64,000 bases of DNA. Origin: Emticicia sp. C21 (GTDB lineage Bacteria > Bacteroidota > Bacteroidia > Cytophagales > Spirosomataceae). The position numbers and the translations under genes are program-made. The notes beneath the pieces are model-generated. The model did no database searches and had not been told where the DNA came from. It saw nothing but the letters and a program-made list of their open reading frames with translations. The number at the start of each line of letters is the position of its first letter. Positions within the stretch are counted from its first letter, which is position 1. Shown here one piece after another: positions 16,237-24,722 of this stretch. Location of the stretch: NCBI RefSeq assembly GCF_003418935.1, contig NZ_QVMT01000009.1, forward strand, positions 186,001 to 250,000. Direction: 5' to 3'.

Positions 16237-17116
16237 ATTGATAAATTTCTCTTCGTGCCGATAGCAAAGTATTGTACATCAAAGCTGCTACAGTCATAAG
16301 CCCCACCCCACCCGGTACTGGTGTGATATAGCTACTTTTCGGGGCCACTTCGTCAAATTTAACATCGCCTTTCAAGGCAAATCCGCTTTTTTTGGTTTCA
16401 TCAACTATACGTGTTAAACCTACGTCAATTACAACAGCACCCTCTTTTACCATTTCAGCCGTAATAAATTCAGGTTTGCCTAAAGCGGCAATGAGAATAT
16501 CAGCCTGACGTGTAATTTCAGCTAAATTCTGTGTACGACTATGAACCAACGAAACTGTGCAATTGCCCGGGTATGTATTTCTTTGCATCAGAATACTCAT
16601 AGGTAGACCTACAATCTGGCTTCTGCCTACTACTACGCAATGCTTTCCGGCTGTTTCGATATTATATCTTTTAATTAACTCTAAAACACCAAAAGGTGTA
16701 GCAGAAATGTAGGCAGGTAATCCCTTAGCCATACGCCCTATATTGATTGGATGGAAACCATCCACATCTTTTCGTGGCTCTATCGATTCAATTACTTTTT
16801 CTACGTTTATTTGTGATGGTAAGGGTAATTGTACAATGAATCCATCAATATCTTCATCATCATTTAATTGCCTGATAACCTCAAGTAGTTCTTCCTCTGT
16901 AATACTATCATCTCTGCGAATAAGTGTTGATTTAAAACCAATTTCTTCGCAAGACTTAATCTTACTGGCTACATAAGTTTCACTTGAGCCATTATTACCC
17001 ACTAATATAGCTGCCAGATGAGGTATTTTACCGCCACTGGCTTTTTGTTTTTCTACTTCTTCTTTTAATTCTAGTTTTACCTGAGCCGAAATTAATTTTC
17101 CGTCTATAAGATTCAT
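16235..17116 (-). CDS. folD: Bifunctional methylenetetrahydrofolate dehydrogenase / methenyl-THF cyclohydrolase
   Basis: Cytoplasmic one-carbon enzyme of 293 residues, NADP-dependent oxidation then hydrolysis of 5,10-methylene-THF to 10-formyl-THF. Motifs in order: [18 protein letters not shown] (catalytic Lys), [26 protein letters not shown], the nucleotide-binding [14 protein letters not shown], and the C-terminal [14 protein letters not shown]. The last usually reads GVGPMT, so there is a Pro-to-Leu change next to the folate site, probably neutral. Single gene; a GACCTTTG element about 35 bases upstream is one mismatch from the -7 consensus. Confidence 0.96.
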   Translation of the reverse strand: MNLIDGKLISAQVKLELKEEVEKQKASGGKIPHLAAILVGNNGSSETYVASKIKSCEEIGFKSTLIRRDDSITEEELLEVIRQLNDDEDIDGFIVQLPLPSQINVEKVIESIEPRKDVDGFHPINIGRMAKGLPAYISATPFGVLELIKRYNIETAGKHCVVVGRSQIVGLPMSILMQRNTYPGNCTVSLVHSRTQNLAEITRQADILIAALGKPEFITAEMVKEGAVVIDVGLTRIVDETKKSGFALKGDVKFDEVAPKSSYITPVPGGVGLMTVAALMYNTLLSARREIYQ

Positions 17117-17210
17117 TGAGCTTATTTTTAATGAGAGTGCAAAGGTCTGTTAAATCAAACAAATTCAAAAATTAATCTTTGAAAAAATGGAAATCAGCCG
17201 TTTAATGGTT

Positions 17211-17729
17211 TTAATAAACGCTATTTTTATTTAAATACTTAATTACTTTTTCCATATCAAATTCATCCTCTCCGCTTACAATCAGTAAATCTTTTATTTC
17301 AGAAGAAGGCTTGCCAAATTTCTGAAATGAATTCCAGATGTGATCAATAAACCAGGTTGGTTCATAACCCCATCTAGTATCCATCGATTTTCTAATCAGA
17401 AATGTGCGCTTAGAAACTTTTACAAACAGTTTTTTATCAAGTAGTGCATTCGTAGACTCATCATAAAATGCAAATAAGCCCTCCGCTATCACCACATCAA
17501 ACTTTTCTCTGAAAAGACTGAGTACCTCTTTGAACAATTCAAAATCAATAGAGTGTGGAGACTCCCAGTCTGTCCGGTTTTTAATTTTAGGGATTTGCGT
17601 TTCAGGAAAAACGAAATCGTCCTGATGAAAAATAATCGCCTTTTTCCCATTTTTACGAAAATGCGTCACCAAAAGATTTGCTAAAGTACTTTTGCCAGAG
17701 CGGCTGACTCCTCCAATTCCGATAAGCAT
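17211..17729 (-). CDS. P-loop kinase of the uridine kinase / nicotinamide riboside kinase-like family
   Basis: A 172-residue cytoplasmic nucleoside-kinase-like protein. It starts with a perfect Walker A (GIGGVSRSGKSTL, residues 4-16), followed by the HQDDF motif near residue 36 where the Asp contacts the substrate hydroxyl, the TDWESPHSIDF segment, and VVIAEGLFAFYD as Walker B-like strand. This order is typical of the uridine kinase and NRK1 group. The lid region (LIRKSMDTRWGYEPTWFIDHIWNS) supports NRK-like architecture. The nucleoside substrate cannot be decided. It is 94 bases downstream of folD's start on the same strand, so it may be transcribed ahead of folD. Confidence 0.8.
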   Translation of the reverse strand: MLIGIGGVSRSGKSTLANLLVTHFRKNGKKAIIFHQDDFVFPETQIPKIKNRTDWESPHSIDFELFKEVLSLFREKFDVVIAEGLFAFYDESTNALLDKKLFVKVSKRTFLIRKSMDTRWGYEPTWFIDHIWNSFQKFGKPSSEIKDLLIVSGEDEFDMEKVIKYLNKNSVY

Positions 17730-17812
17730 ACGTTAGATTTATATTATTTTGTAAAAATGTAAATTTTCAATAAAAGATTTATGTAAAAAATTAGAAACTG
17801 TTCATTTAATCT

Positions 17813-17820
17813 TATTTTTG
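17813..17820 (+). promoter_or_regulatory. -7 promoter element
   Basis: TATTTTTG matches TAnnTTTG, 37 bases before the ATG at 17857. It shows that the longer open frame from 17818 cannot be the true start. Confidence 0.65.
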
Positions 17821-17856
17821 AATAAATTTCAAACTTATACCCTAACCTACATATTC

Positions 17857-18024
17857 ATGGATAAAAACAAGCTTACTATCATTGCAAGCTATGTGGCAAT
17901 TGCCTGTGGCATCTTAATTCTTATAATTAGCCTTTTTCTCCCTGAGGTGAGTACTTTTAAAATCGTAATGGGACTTCTCTTTATAGCAGTTGGTATGATT
18001 GGTCTAAGGTGGTTCCATCGATAG
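17857..18024 (+). CDS. Small two-helix membrane protein, function unknown
   Basis: About 55 residues from the ATG at 17857 (MDKNKLTIIAS). Two hydrophobic helices are evident: SYVAIACGILILIISLFL and TFKIVMGLLFIAVGMIGL, with a short loop PEVS between and a basic end RWFHR. That is consistent with an inner-membrane hairpin. It is alone in front of an amidohydrolase gene in the same direction (65-base gap). Function unknown. The promoter at 17813-17820 and clean coding features support a real gene. Confidence 0.65.
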   Translation: MDKNKLTIIASYVAIACGILILIISLFLPEVSTFKIVMGLLFIAVGMIGLRWFHR

Positions 18025-18089
18025 CGAATCAGCCAAATCTGTAAGTCTGTGACTAAAATTATGTTATAAATATTCAATCACCACTTTCT

Positions 18090-19358
18090 ATGAAAAAAAC
18101 TCTGCTCATTACATTTATAATAGCCTTTCAATTTTCAATTAATTGTTTTGCACAAACCTCTACTTATTTAAAGCCCGCCCGAGTATTTGATGGAGAAAAA
18201 GTCTTCGAAAATTATGGAGTAATGGTGAAAGGTAATAAAATAGAACAAATAGCACTTCAAACAGATATTGAAAAAAATCTAAGCAAAGATACCAAAGTAA
18301 TAGAACTGAAAAACTGTACGCTACTACCCGGATTAATTGAGGGGCACACGCATTTGTTCTTGCATCCTTATAACGAAACATCATGGAACGACCAGGTTTT
18401 AAAGGAGTCACGTTCTTATCGGACTGCCCGAGCTGTAAAACATGCAGAAAGAACTTTAAAAGCAGGATTTACCACTGCAAGAGATTTAGGAACTGAAGGC
18501 GCAGAATTTGATGATGTTGGTTTAAAAATGGCTATTATTGAAAACGTAATTTTAGGTCCAAGGTTAATAATTGCCACGAAGGCTTTAGTAGCTACCGGAA
18601 GCTATGCTCCTAAAGGATTTGCCTCAGAAATCAACGTACCTCAAGGCGCAGAGGAAGCTGACGGACACGATGATTTAATAAAAAAAGTGAGAAATCAGAT
18701 TGGTAAAGGAGCTGATGTAATAAAAATTTATGCTGATTACCGATGGGGATTGAGAGGTGAAGCTGCACCTACTTTTACACTTGATGAAATTAAACTGATT
18801 GTTGCAACCGCTAAAAGTTCGGGAAGACCAACTGTTGCCCATGCTTTAACAGCCGAAGGAATGAGGAGAGCGATCATGGGTGGTGTAGAAACTATAGAAC
18901 ATGGCGACAATGGGACACCTGAAATATGGAAACTAATGGTAGAAAAAAATGTATGCCTCTGCCCTACTTTGGCTGCAGGTGATGCGCTCTATCAATATGG
19001 TGGTTGGAAAAAAGGGATTGACCCGGAACCTGAAAAGATAACTCATAAAAAAGAGTCATTTAAAGAAGTGTTGAAATCAGGTGTAAAAATATGCATGGGT
19101 GGCGATGTAGGAGTTTTTGCTCATGGAGACAATGCCAGAGAGATTGAAATGTTAGTTGAATACGGCATGAAGCCAATAGAAGCTCTACGATCTGCCACAA
19201 GTACAAATGCAGACGCTTTTCATATTGAACAACAGGTTGGAAGAATTAAAACAGGCTTATTAGCAGATATTGTAATTGTAGAGGGAAATCCAACAACTCA
19301 TATCAAGGATATTAGAAATGTAAAGCTGGTGATGAAGGACGGGCAGGTGATAGAATAG
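18090..19358 (+). CDS. Exported metal-dependent amidohydrolase
   Basis: A 422-residue amidohydrolase-superfamily enzyme with a signal peptide (MKKTLLITFIIAFQFSINCFA), so periplasmic or beyond. Metal ligands appear in the family order: HxH in EGHTHLFLHP, the Lys of DVIKIYADY (carbamylated in relatives), His in TVAHALTAEG, His in ETIEHGDNG and Asp in MGGDVGVFAHGDN. The C-terminal GLLADIVIVEGNP closes the beta-sandwich as usual. Closest types are imidazolonepropionase-like and Xaa-Pro dipeptidase-like exported amidohydrolases; substrate is not identifiable. It ends in a strong terminator at 19365-19402. Confidence 0.9.
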   Translation: MKKTLLITFIIAFQFSINCFAQTSTYLKPARVFDGEKVFENYGVMVKGNKIEQIALQTDIEKNLSKDTKVIELKNCTLLPGLIEGHTHLFLHPYNETSWNDQVLKESRSYRTARAVKHAERTLKAGFTTARDLGTEGAEFDDVGLKMAIIENVILGPRLIIATKALVATGSYAPKGFASEINVPQGAEEADGHDDLIKKVRNQIGKGADVIKIYADYRWGLRGEAAPTFTLDEIKLIVATAKSSGRPTVAHALTAEGMRRAIMGGVETIEHGDNGTPEIWKLMVEKNVCLCPTLAAGDALYQYGGWKKGIDPEPEKITHKKESFKEVLKSGVKICMGGDVGVFAHGDNAREIEMLVEYGMKPIEALRSATSTNADAFHIEQQVGRIKTGLLADIVIVEGNPTTHIKDIRNVKLVMKDGQVIE

Positions 19359-19364
19359 AATATG

Positions 19365-19402
19365 ATTCCCGCAAAGTTTAAATTTTGCGGGAATTCGTTT
19401 TT
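19365..19402. terminator. Rho-independent terminator, probably bidirectional
   Basis: ATTCCCGCAAA and TTTGCGGGAAT form an 11-bp perfect stem, followed by a T-run (19398-19402) on the plus strand. It lies between convergent genes. Confidence 0.88.
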
Positions 19403-19403
19403 A

Positions 19404-20237
19404 TCAAAGTAGCCGAACAACTGCTATGCCCGAATGCTTTTTAAATCGATTTAGATAATCAGCTAAAGGCTCTGTCGAAATTACAATTTTTTTCATTTCC
19501 TGCGAAGCATGCAACAAATGAACTCTTCCATTCTTTCTGATAGCAAAACCCTCATGGTTAAAATCAAGCCCCTCGATATTTGATGTAATGGCAATTATAT
19601 CTCCATCCTGAATCTGACTTTCTACTTTTCTGACATTGGCTTTGGGAACATAATAAAAATCATACTTATTCAAATGATTCTCGTGGCTTTGAACTGTAGA
19701 AAAGGTTTCATTATTCTGCAAATGAGGGTACAAATTACGATGACTGGTCATGAAATTAATTTGTTTTTCAGCCGATATTCCTCCTATCATTTCAGTCATA
19801 TCCTGCACCAGTTTATTCTCTTCCGCCCTTATGGCCCATTCTTTGAAATAGTGTAACCTGGAAGCATATCCGTTTATTTGTCCGTCTCTATATCTTAATT
19901 TCTTAAGCATATGAAGAAATGCAGCAAAACCAGGTTTAGAAGAATGTTTCGTAATTGCCATTGCTGAAACTGTCTCAACAAAAGTCCAGCAGTCGAAATC
20001 TTTCAGATTACAAACTAATTGCTCTTTAGTCGCCACATCAAGCGTACCTGCCTTATAAGGTTGACCAATAAAAGATTGCGCAATTGTCAAGGCTGATTGA
20101 GGAGTACTTTCTCCCTTAGGCAAATCCATTTTTTGTTTAAAAACCAACTCATCTGCACTCTGCGCTAATAAGAACTTTGATGTAAGAACAAATAAAGTCG
20201 TGAAATAAAATTTCATGGAAAGCAATTTCTTATACAT
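19404..20237 (-). CDS. DUF1460 secreted protein (amidase-like NlpC/P60-related fold)
   Basis: Exported protein of about 277 residues. Signal: MYKKLLSMKFYFTTLFVLTSKFLLAQ. The DUF1460 hallmarks are LKDFDCWTFVETVSAMA (catalytic Cys), LHYFKEWAI, the NFMTSHRNLYPHL segment, and the late DFNHEGFAIRKNGRVHLLHAS block with the catalytic His. Structures of this family are described as N-acetylmuramoyl-L-alanine amidase-like, so action on peptidoglycan is likely. Start: the frame is open to an ATG at 20291, but the TATCTTTG promoter at 20260-20267 places transcription downstream of that, leaving 20237 or 20216 as starts. Confidence 0.85.
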   Translation of the reverse strand: MYKKLLSMKFYFTTLFVLTSKFLLAQSADELVFKQKMDLPKGESTPQSALTIAQSFIGQPYKAGTLDVATKEQLVCNLKDFDCWTFVETVSAMAITKHSSKPGFAAFLHMLKKLRYRDGQINGYASRLHYFKEWAIRAEENKLVQDMTEMIGGISAEKQINFMTSHRNLYPHLQNNETFSTVQSHENHLNKYDFYYVPKANVRKVESQIQDGDIIAITSNIEGLDFNHEGFAIRKNGRVHLLHASQEMKKIVISTEPLADYLNRFKKHSGIAVVRLL

Positions 20238-20259
20238 ATTGTTTGAGTTATTAGGGCTG

Positions 20260-20267
20260 CAAAGATA
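20260..20267 (-). promoter_or_regulatory. -7 promoter element of the DUF1460 gene
   Basis: Minus-strand TATCTTTG matches TAnnTTTG. Its position excludes the upstream ATG at 20291 as the translation start. Confidence 0.7.
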
Positions 20268-20309
20268 ATGGAAAACTGTTTTTCTTTGCATAACCCTTAA
20301 AATCAGTAC

Positions 20310-21599
20310 CTAATTATTCATTAATTCTTCAATTTCCTCTACCTCAATGGGAATATTCTCCATTAAATCTATATTCCCCTTTTGAGTTATCAGAATATCA
20401 TTTTCTAATCGAATGCCCAATTTTTCTTCTGGAATATAAATGCCCGGTTCGCAGGTAAAAACCATGCCGGGTTTAAATGTTTCGTATCGACTGCCAACAT
20501 CGTGCACATCAAGCCCTAAATGATGTGAAATACCATGAGGAAAATATTTTCTATATAAAGGTGCATCCGGGTCTTGTCTTTCTACATCGCTCTTACTCAA
20601 CAATCCCAACCCAATTAATTCAGACTCCACTATCTTGCCTACATCTTTTCGCAATTTATCCATGGTGTTCCCTTTCACAATCATGTTGCGTGACAAACGC
20701 ATAATTTTCAGAACTGACTCATAAACCTGTCTTTGACGTGGAGTGAACCGACCACTGACAGGTAAACACCGAGTGATATCTGCATTGTAGTTAGCATATT
20801 CTGCACCAAAATCCAGTAGTATAACTTCCCCTTCTTTACAAATATTGTTGTTAGTAATATAATGTAACACACATGCACTAGAGCCTGATGCCATTATTGG
20901 ATGAAAAGCATGCCCACGAGAGCGATTCCTTAGAAATTCATGGGTCAGTTCAGCCTCTAGCTCATACTCACGTACATTGGGTTTCAGAAATTTTGCCATT
21001 CTCATAAAGCCTTTTGCCGAAATTTCAATGGCCCTTTTCATGAGCTCAATTTCCTGAGGCTGTTTGATTACCCTTAATTGGCGCATAAGAGGAGCTAATC
21101 TTTCCACTTTATGCAAGGGGAATTTCTGCTGGAATTCTGTAATAAATCTTCTTTCGCGGCTCTGAAATTTCCAATCTGCACCGTCATGCTCATTCATATT
21201 CAAGTAAACCTGGTCGGCTTCAAAGACCAGTTTGCGTAGTATCGACTCAAAACTGCTTGTCCATACTACTTTGGAAATATCTGAAATGTTCGTGGCTTGC
21301 AATTTAGTCAGTCTCTCACCCTCCCAGGTTTTTATATGCTCGCTGGTTTCACGTAATAATAATATTTCTCTAAGATTCTCGTCAGGAAAATCAGGAAATA
21401 AAATCAGAATACTTTCCTCCTGGTCAATACCTGTCAGATAAAAAAAATCGTTATTTTGTCTAAAACCTAATGTGCCATCGGCGTTACTCGGAACGACGTC
21501 ATTAGACAAAACAATTACCATCGATTTGGGTTTTATTAGTGAATTGAGACGTTTGCGGTTGCTTAAAAACAAAGTAGAATCAATTGGCTCGTAACGCAT
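20310..21599 (-). CDS. pepP: Xaa-Pro aminopeptidase (aminopeptidase P, M24)
   Basis: A 429-residue cytoplasmic metallopeptidase removing N-terminal residues before proline. The N-terminal creatinase-like domain (about 1-170) includes FRQNNDFFYLTGI. The pita-bread domain carries the five metal ligands: Asp263 and Asp274 in LLDFGAEYANYNADITR, His359 in GISHHLGLDVHD, Glu384 in FTCEPGIYI and Glu399 in IRLENDI. Length and motif spacing match E. coli PepP. Single gene, divergent from a subtilisin-like protease gene, 19 bases from the DUF1460 gene start region. Confidence 0.94.
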   Translation of the reverse strand: MRYEPIDSTLFLSNRKRLNSLIKPKSMVIVLSNDVVPSNADGTLGFRQNNDFFYLTGIDQEESILILFPDFPDENLREILLLRETSEHIKTWEGERLTKLQATNISDISKVVWTSSFESILRKLVFEADQVYLNMNEHDGADWKFQSRERRFITEFQQKFPLHKVERLAPLMRQLRVIKQPQEIELMKRAIEISAKGFMRMAKFLKPNVREYELEAELTHEFLRNRSRGHAFHPIMASGSSACVLHYITNNNICKEGEVILLDFGAEYANYNADITRCLPVSGRFTPRQRQVYESVLKIMRLSRNMIVKGNTMDKLRKDVGKIVESELIGLGLLSKSDVERQDPDAPLYRKYFPHGISHHLGLDVHDVGSRYETFKPGMVFTCEPGIYIPEEKLGIRLENDILITQKGNIDLMENIPIEVEEIEELMNN

Positions 21600-21751
21600 A
21601 TTAGGTGATTTTCTAAATGAGTTTAGTCGTTTGGGTTTATTTAATCAATATTTTCAGCTAAATTTATCAATTAAATATAGCTTTTATTAAAAACTCTGTT
21701 GAAAGATTGTCTTATCACGTAAGACAAAACAGTTTTCAGGTATCTAAATAT

Positions 21752-23332
21752 ATGAATTATAGTATTGACATGACAAGGGTTGGGCAATTTCTTTTTTTCT
21801 TTGTTTTCATTTCATTACAAGGATTTTCGCAGCAGAAATATTGGGTTCTTTTCAAAGATAAGGATTTAAACGCAAGTGCTGCCATTTCTGAAACGTGTAA
21901 AGAAAACAGAAGAGCGATAGGCGTTGCTGAAATTCAAATAACCGATTATCCTGTCAATAAAAAATATATTAATGGCCTAAAATCAAATGGTATTTTTGCG
22001 ATTAATGAATCCAGATGGCTGAATGGAATTTCCTCTTATCTTACTTATTCACAGATACAATACATTAAAAGTTTGCCTTTTGTTCAGGAAATTATACCCA
22101 TCGAAGGCAAATTAATAATAACCAAGACTAATCTGGATAAACCACACTTAAAAGCTGAAGATGATTTACGTGTTGACTATGTAATGAAGCAGATTGGAAT
22201 TGAGGGTTTCCTACAAGCAGGCTTAAATGGCAAAGGCATAACCATTGGCGTAATTGATGCCGGATATTATGGTGTTAGTGATTCGCCGGCACTAGGGCAT
22301 TTGTTTACAGAACAAAGGATTTTAGGTATCAGAGACTATATTAACCCTAAGAAAACTAATCATTTTGATGAACGTGAAACCTCATCAGATTTTCATGGCA
22401 CTGAAGTTCTGACTGCCATAACAGGCAAGTCTCAGGATGAAAAATTGATATTAGGATTGGCTACTCAGGCCAGGTTTTATCTAGCAAGAACCGATACCGG
22501 TGGTAGGGAATTTCGCGGTGAAGAAGATAACTGGGTTTCTGCAATGGAATGGATGGATAGCCTGGGAGTACGCTTAATTAATACTTCACTAGGCTATGCA
22601 AAAGGTTTTTCGAATGCGAAGGAAGATTATAAACCTGATCAAATGAACGGGAATACCAGCATTATTGCCCGAGCCGCTAAAATAGCGACTGAAGAAAAAG
22701 GTATTGTGGTAGTGGTTTCAGCAGGCAATGAAGGTGGTGACCGGGATTGGCGTATTATTTCAACTCCGGCAGATGCAGAGGGTACGATTGCCGTTGGTGC
22801 CACTAACGAAACTGGGCTTAAAATGGGCTACAGTAGTGTTGGCCCCGATTTCTTAGAATACCTGAAACCAAATGTAGCTTGTTACTCACTATATGGAACT
22901 TCTTTAGCTGCCCCAGTAATTACGGGCTTTGTTGCATGTATGCTACAAGCAAACCCTAAACTGACGAATAAGGAAATCAAAAATTATTTACAAAAATCTT
23001 CCAGTCTTTATCCTTTTGGTAATAATTTTCTAGGATACGGTATACCTAATGCAGCCAAAGCTTTAGATTTAATCCGAAGTCAAACTAAAGAGCCTTTAGA
23101 ATCTCGCAATATTACCCGAACCCTATCTATACCAGAAAATGAATCGCAAGCTGAAATTGCGGTAAAAGAGGGAGAGGTAGTAACTGTCTTCTACAAAAAA
23201 ACACCATATTTGGTTCTTTCACAAGATGCGCAAAGAGTAAAACGTAACTCTATTGTATTAAAGCGTAATTCAAAGGTAAAACACACTACCGTAGTTACAA
23301 CAGAAGAAGTAATTGAGGTAATTTGGTTATAA
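21752..23332 (+). CDS. Secreted subtilisin-like serine peptidase (S8)
   Basis: Exported S8 protease of about 526 residues. Signal peptide: TRVGQFLFFFVFISLQGFSQ (start at 21752, or the in-frame ATG at 21770). A propeptide-like region follows (about 25-125). The catalytic triad is read in order as Asp in GVIDAGYYG, His in FHGTEVLTA and Ser in YGTSLAAPVITGF, with an oxyanion-site VVVSAGNEGG between. The last 90 residues are a small beta-type tail ending in VIEVIWL, without a recognisable T9SS sorting signal, so its export route past the periplasm is unclear. Divergent from pepP; the 107-base gap gives no clear promoter match. Confidence 0.92.
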   Translation: MNYSIDMTRVGQFLFFFVFISLQGFSQQKYWVLFKDKDLNASAAISETCKENRRAIGVAEIQITDYPVNKKYINGLKSNGIFAINESRWLNGISSYLTYSQIQYIKSLPFVQEIIPIEGKLIITKTNLDKPHLKAEDDLRVDYVMKQIGIEGFLQAGLNGKGITIGVIDAGYYGVSDSPALGHLFTEQRILGIRDYINPKKTNHFDERETSSDFHGTEVLTAITGKSQDEKLILGLATQARFYLARTDTGGREFRGEEDNWVSAMEWMDSLGVRLINTSLGYAKGFSNAKEDYKPDQMNGNTSIIARAAKIATEEKGIVVVVSAGNEGGDRDWRIISTPADAEGTIAVGATNETGLKMGYSSVGPDFLEYLKPNVACYSLYGTSLAAPVITGFVACMLQANPKLTNKEIKNYLQKSSSLYPFGNNFLGYGIPNAAKALDLIRSQTKEPLESRNITRTLSIPENESQAEIAVKEGEVVTVFYKKTPYLVLSQDAQRVKRNSIVLKRNSKVKHTTVVTTEEVIEVIWL

Positions 23333-23394
23333 GTAGTATTATTTTTTTGACATAAACCAAGGCTACATTTTTAACTCTATCACATATTATGGCT

Positions 23395-23922
23395 TTAACT
23401 TATGGCAACTCCTAATGCAACTGCCGCTGCCGCACTACGCCTTCTTAAAAAATAAAATCCAATGAAAAAACCAACAAGTGTCAATAAATCAGAATTTTCA
23501 CTTGATTCTAAGATGCTGATTTTGCCCTCCTGATTAAGAAAATTTCTATCACGGTCATAATTGATAATCACTGGATCATTATCAGTATCAGGCAAATCAT
23601 GTATAAGTTCCCACTCTCTCATAAAGAAATCGGCTCTTTTCCATATATACTTTTCTCCATTAGTGAGTTGTGCTTCAGCTTTATTTCTAAAACCCAGATA
23701 AATCTTCCCTACTTCCAGGTTATTCTCGTCTGTAATAGCTACTTCTTTATTCACAAATCCATATACATCGAATCTAAATTTTTTACCGTTTAATTCAGCC
23801 TCTACATCTCTGTCAAGTATTTTGAAAGTCATTGTTCCTATGATTTCCCCTTTTTCACCTTTAAATTCGATACTTCTGTTAAAAGCTTTTCTGGTCCAGT
23901 TTAATGATTTTGTCATGTTCAA
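23395..23922 (-). CDS. Hypothetical tail-anchored-type protein (175 aa)
   Basis: No family recognised with certainty. Residues 1-135 are soluble and beta-rich (RSIEFKGEKGEIIGTMTF, VEAELNGKKFRFDVYGFVNK, VGKIYLGFRNKAEAQLTNGEKY), a pattern similar to LURP/phospholipid-scramblase-like folds, though this is only an impression. The C-terminal SDLLTLVGFFIGFYFL followed by RRRSAAAAVALGVAIS is a single hydrophobic segment that could anchor the protein. It is convergent with the S8 protease gene and has no operon partner. Confidence 0.7.
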   Translation of the reverse strand: MNMTKSLNWTRKAFNRSIEFKGEKGEIIGTMTFKILDRDVEAELNGKKFRFDVYGFVNKEVAITDENNLEVGKIYLGFRNKAEAQLTNGEKYIWKRADFFMREWELIHDLPDTDNDPVIINYDRDRNFLNQEGKISILESSENSDLLTLVGFFIGFYFLRRRSAAAAVALGVAIS

Positions 23923-24171
23923 TTGTCAGTTTTGAATAGATAAATGATGAAGCTATTATTTGTTGCAATAACTGCGAATGAAAATTACTTAATAATACAT
24001 CTTTTTAGGAAAACTTTCATCTTTTGGCTCTATAATTATCATCATTTCAACAAAGTTTTTTTGTCTTTTCATTAGTACTAATATTTTATCTATACAAAAC
24101 TAAATTTTGTCTCATAAAACCTCAAAAGAATTAAATTTTAAAGTAAATTTATCCATCCAAATATTCTACTT

Positions 24172-24696
24172 ATGAACCGACGTTTAGCTATCAGAGACCT
24201 GACTTTAGCCTTAGGTGGGCTTGTCTCTATTCCTTCATGGGCCTCCAACGGATGGAACGCGAACTCCTTGTCGATAAGCTCAAGTTTTTTCAAGACTGCT
24301 GAACAGAATATACTCGAAGTAATCGTAGAAACTATCATTCCTGAATCTTCTACCAAAGGAGCAAAATCTTTAGGTGTGCCTGCTTTTTTGCAAAAAATGC
24401 TACAAGATTGCTATGAAGCACCTGTATCTGAGAATATTAAGAATGGCTTATCTGCAACCGATGCCACAGCCCAAAAGCAGTTCGGCAAACCTTTTGAAGG
24501 CTGTAATACTCAGCAAAAGCAGCAAATACTGTTAGGTTTTGAGAAAAGTGAAGATACCAGACTGAAGGAGTTTTATAGTCTGATTAAAAATCTGACTATA
24601 CTCGGATATACTACCTCTGAGTATGTGCAAACAGAGTTTTTGCATTACAATATGGCACCCGGGCATTATTATGGTTGTGTATCTGTAAAAAAATAA
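24172..24696 (+). CDS. Gluconate 2-dehydrogenase subunit 3-like protein
   Basis: A 174-residue small subunit accompanying a membrane or periplasmic GMC-type sugar dehydrogenase. The Tat-like start MNRRLAIRDLTLALGGLVSIP is typical of the family. The body includes the characteristic NILEVIVETIIPESSTKGAKSLGVPAFLQKML and the closing NLTILGYTTSEYVQTEFLHYN...PGHYYGCV, which are hallmark family segments. The GMC catalytic subunit starts 26 bases after its stop, so they form one operon. It probably stabilises or exports the partner; no cofactor site of its own is visible. Confidence 0.92.
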   Translation: MNRRLAIRDLTLALGGLVSIPSWASNGWNANSLSISSSFFKTAEQNILEVIVETIIPESSTKGAKSLGVPAFLQKMLQDCYEAPVSENIKNGLSATDATAQKQFGKPFEGCNTQQKQQILLGFEKSEDTRLKEFYSLIKNLTILGYTTSEYVQTEFLHYNMAPGHYYGCVSVKK

Positions 24697-24722
24697 ACTA
24701 TTCACCTATACTACGACATAAA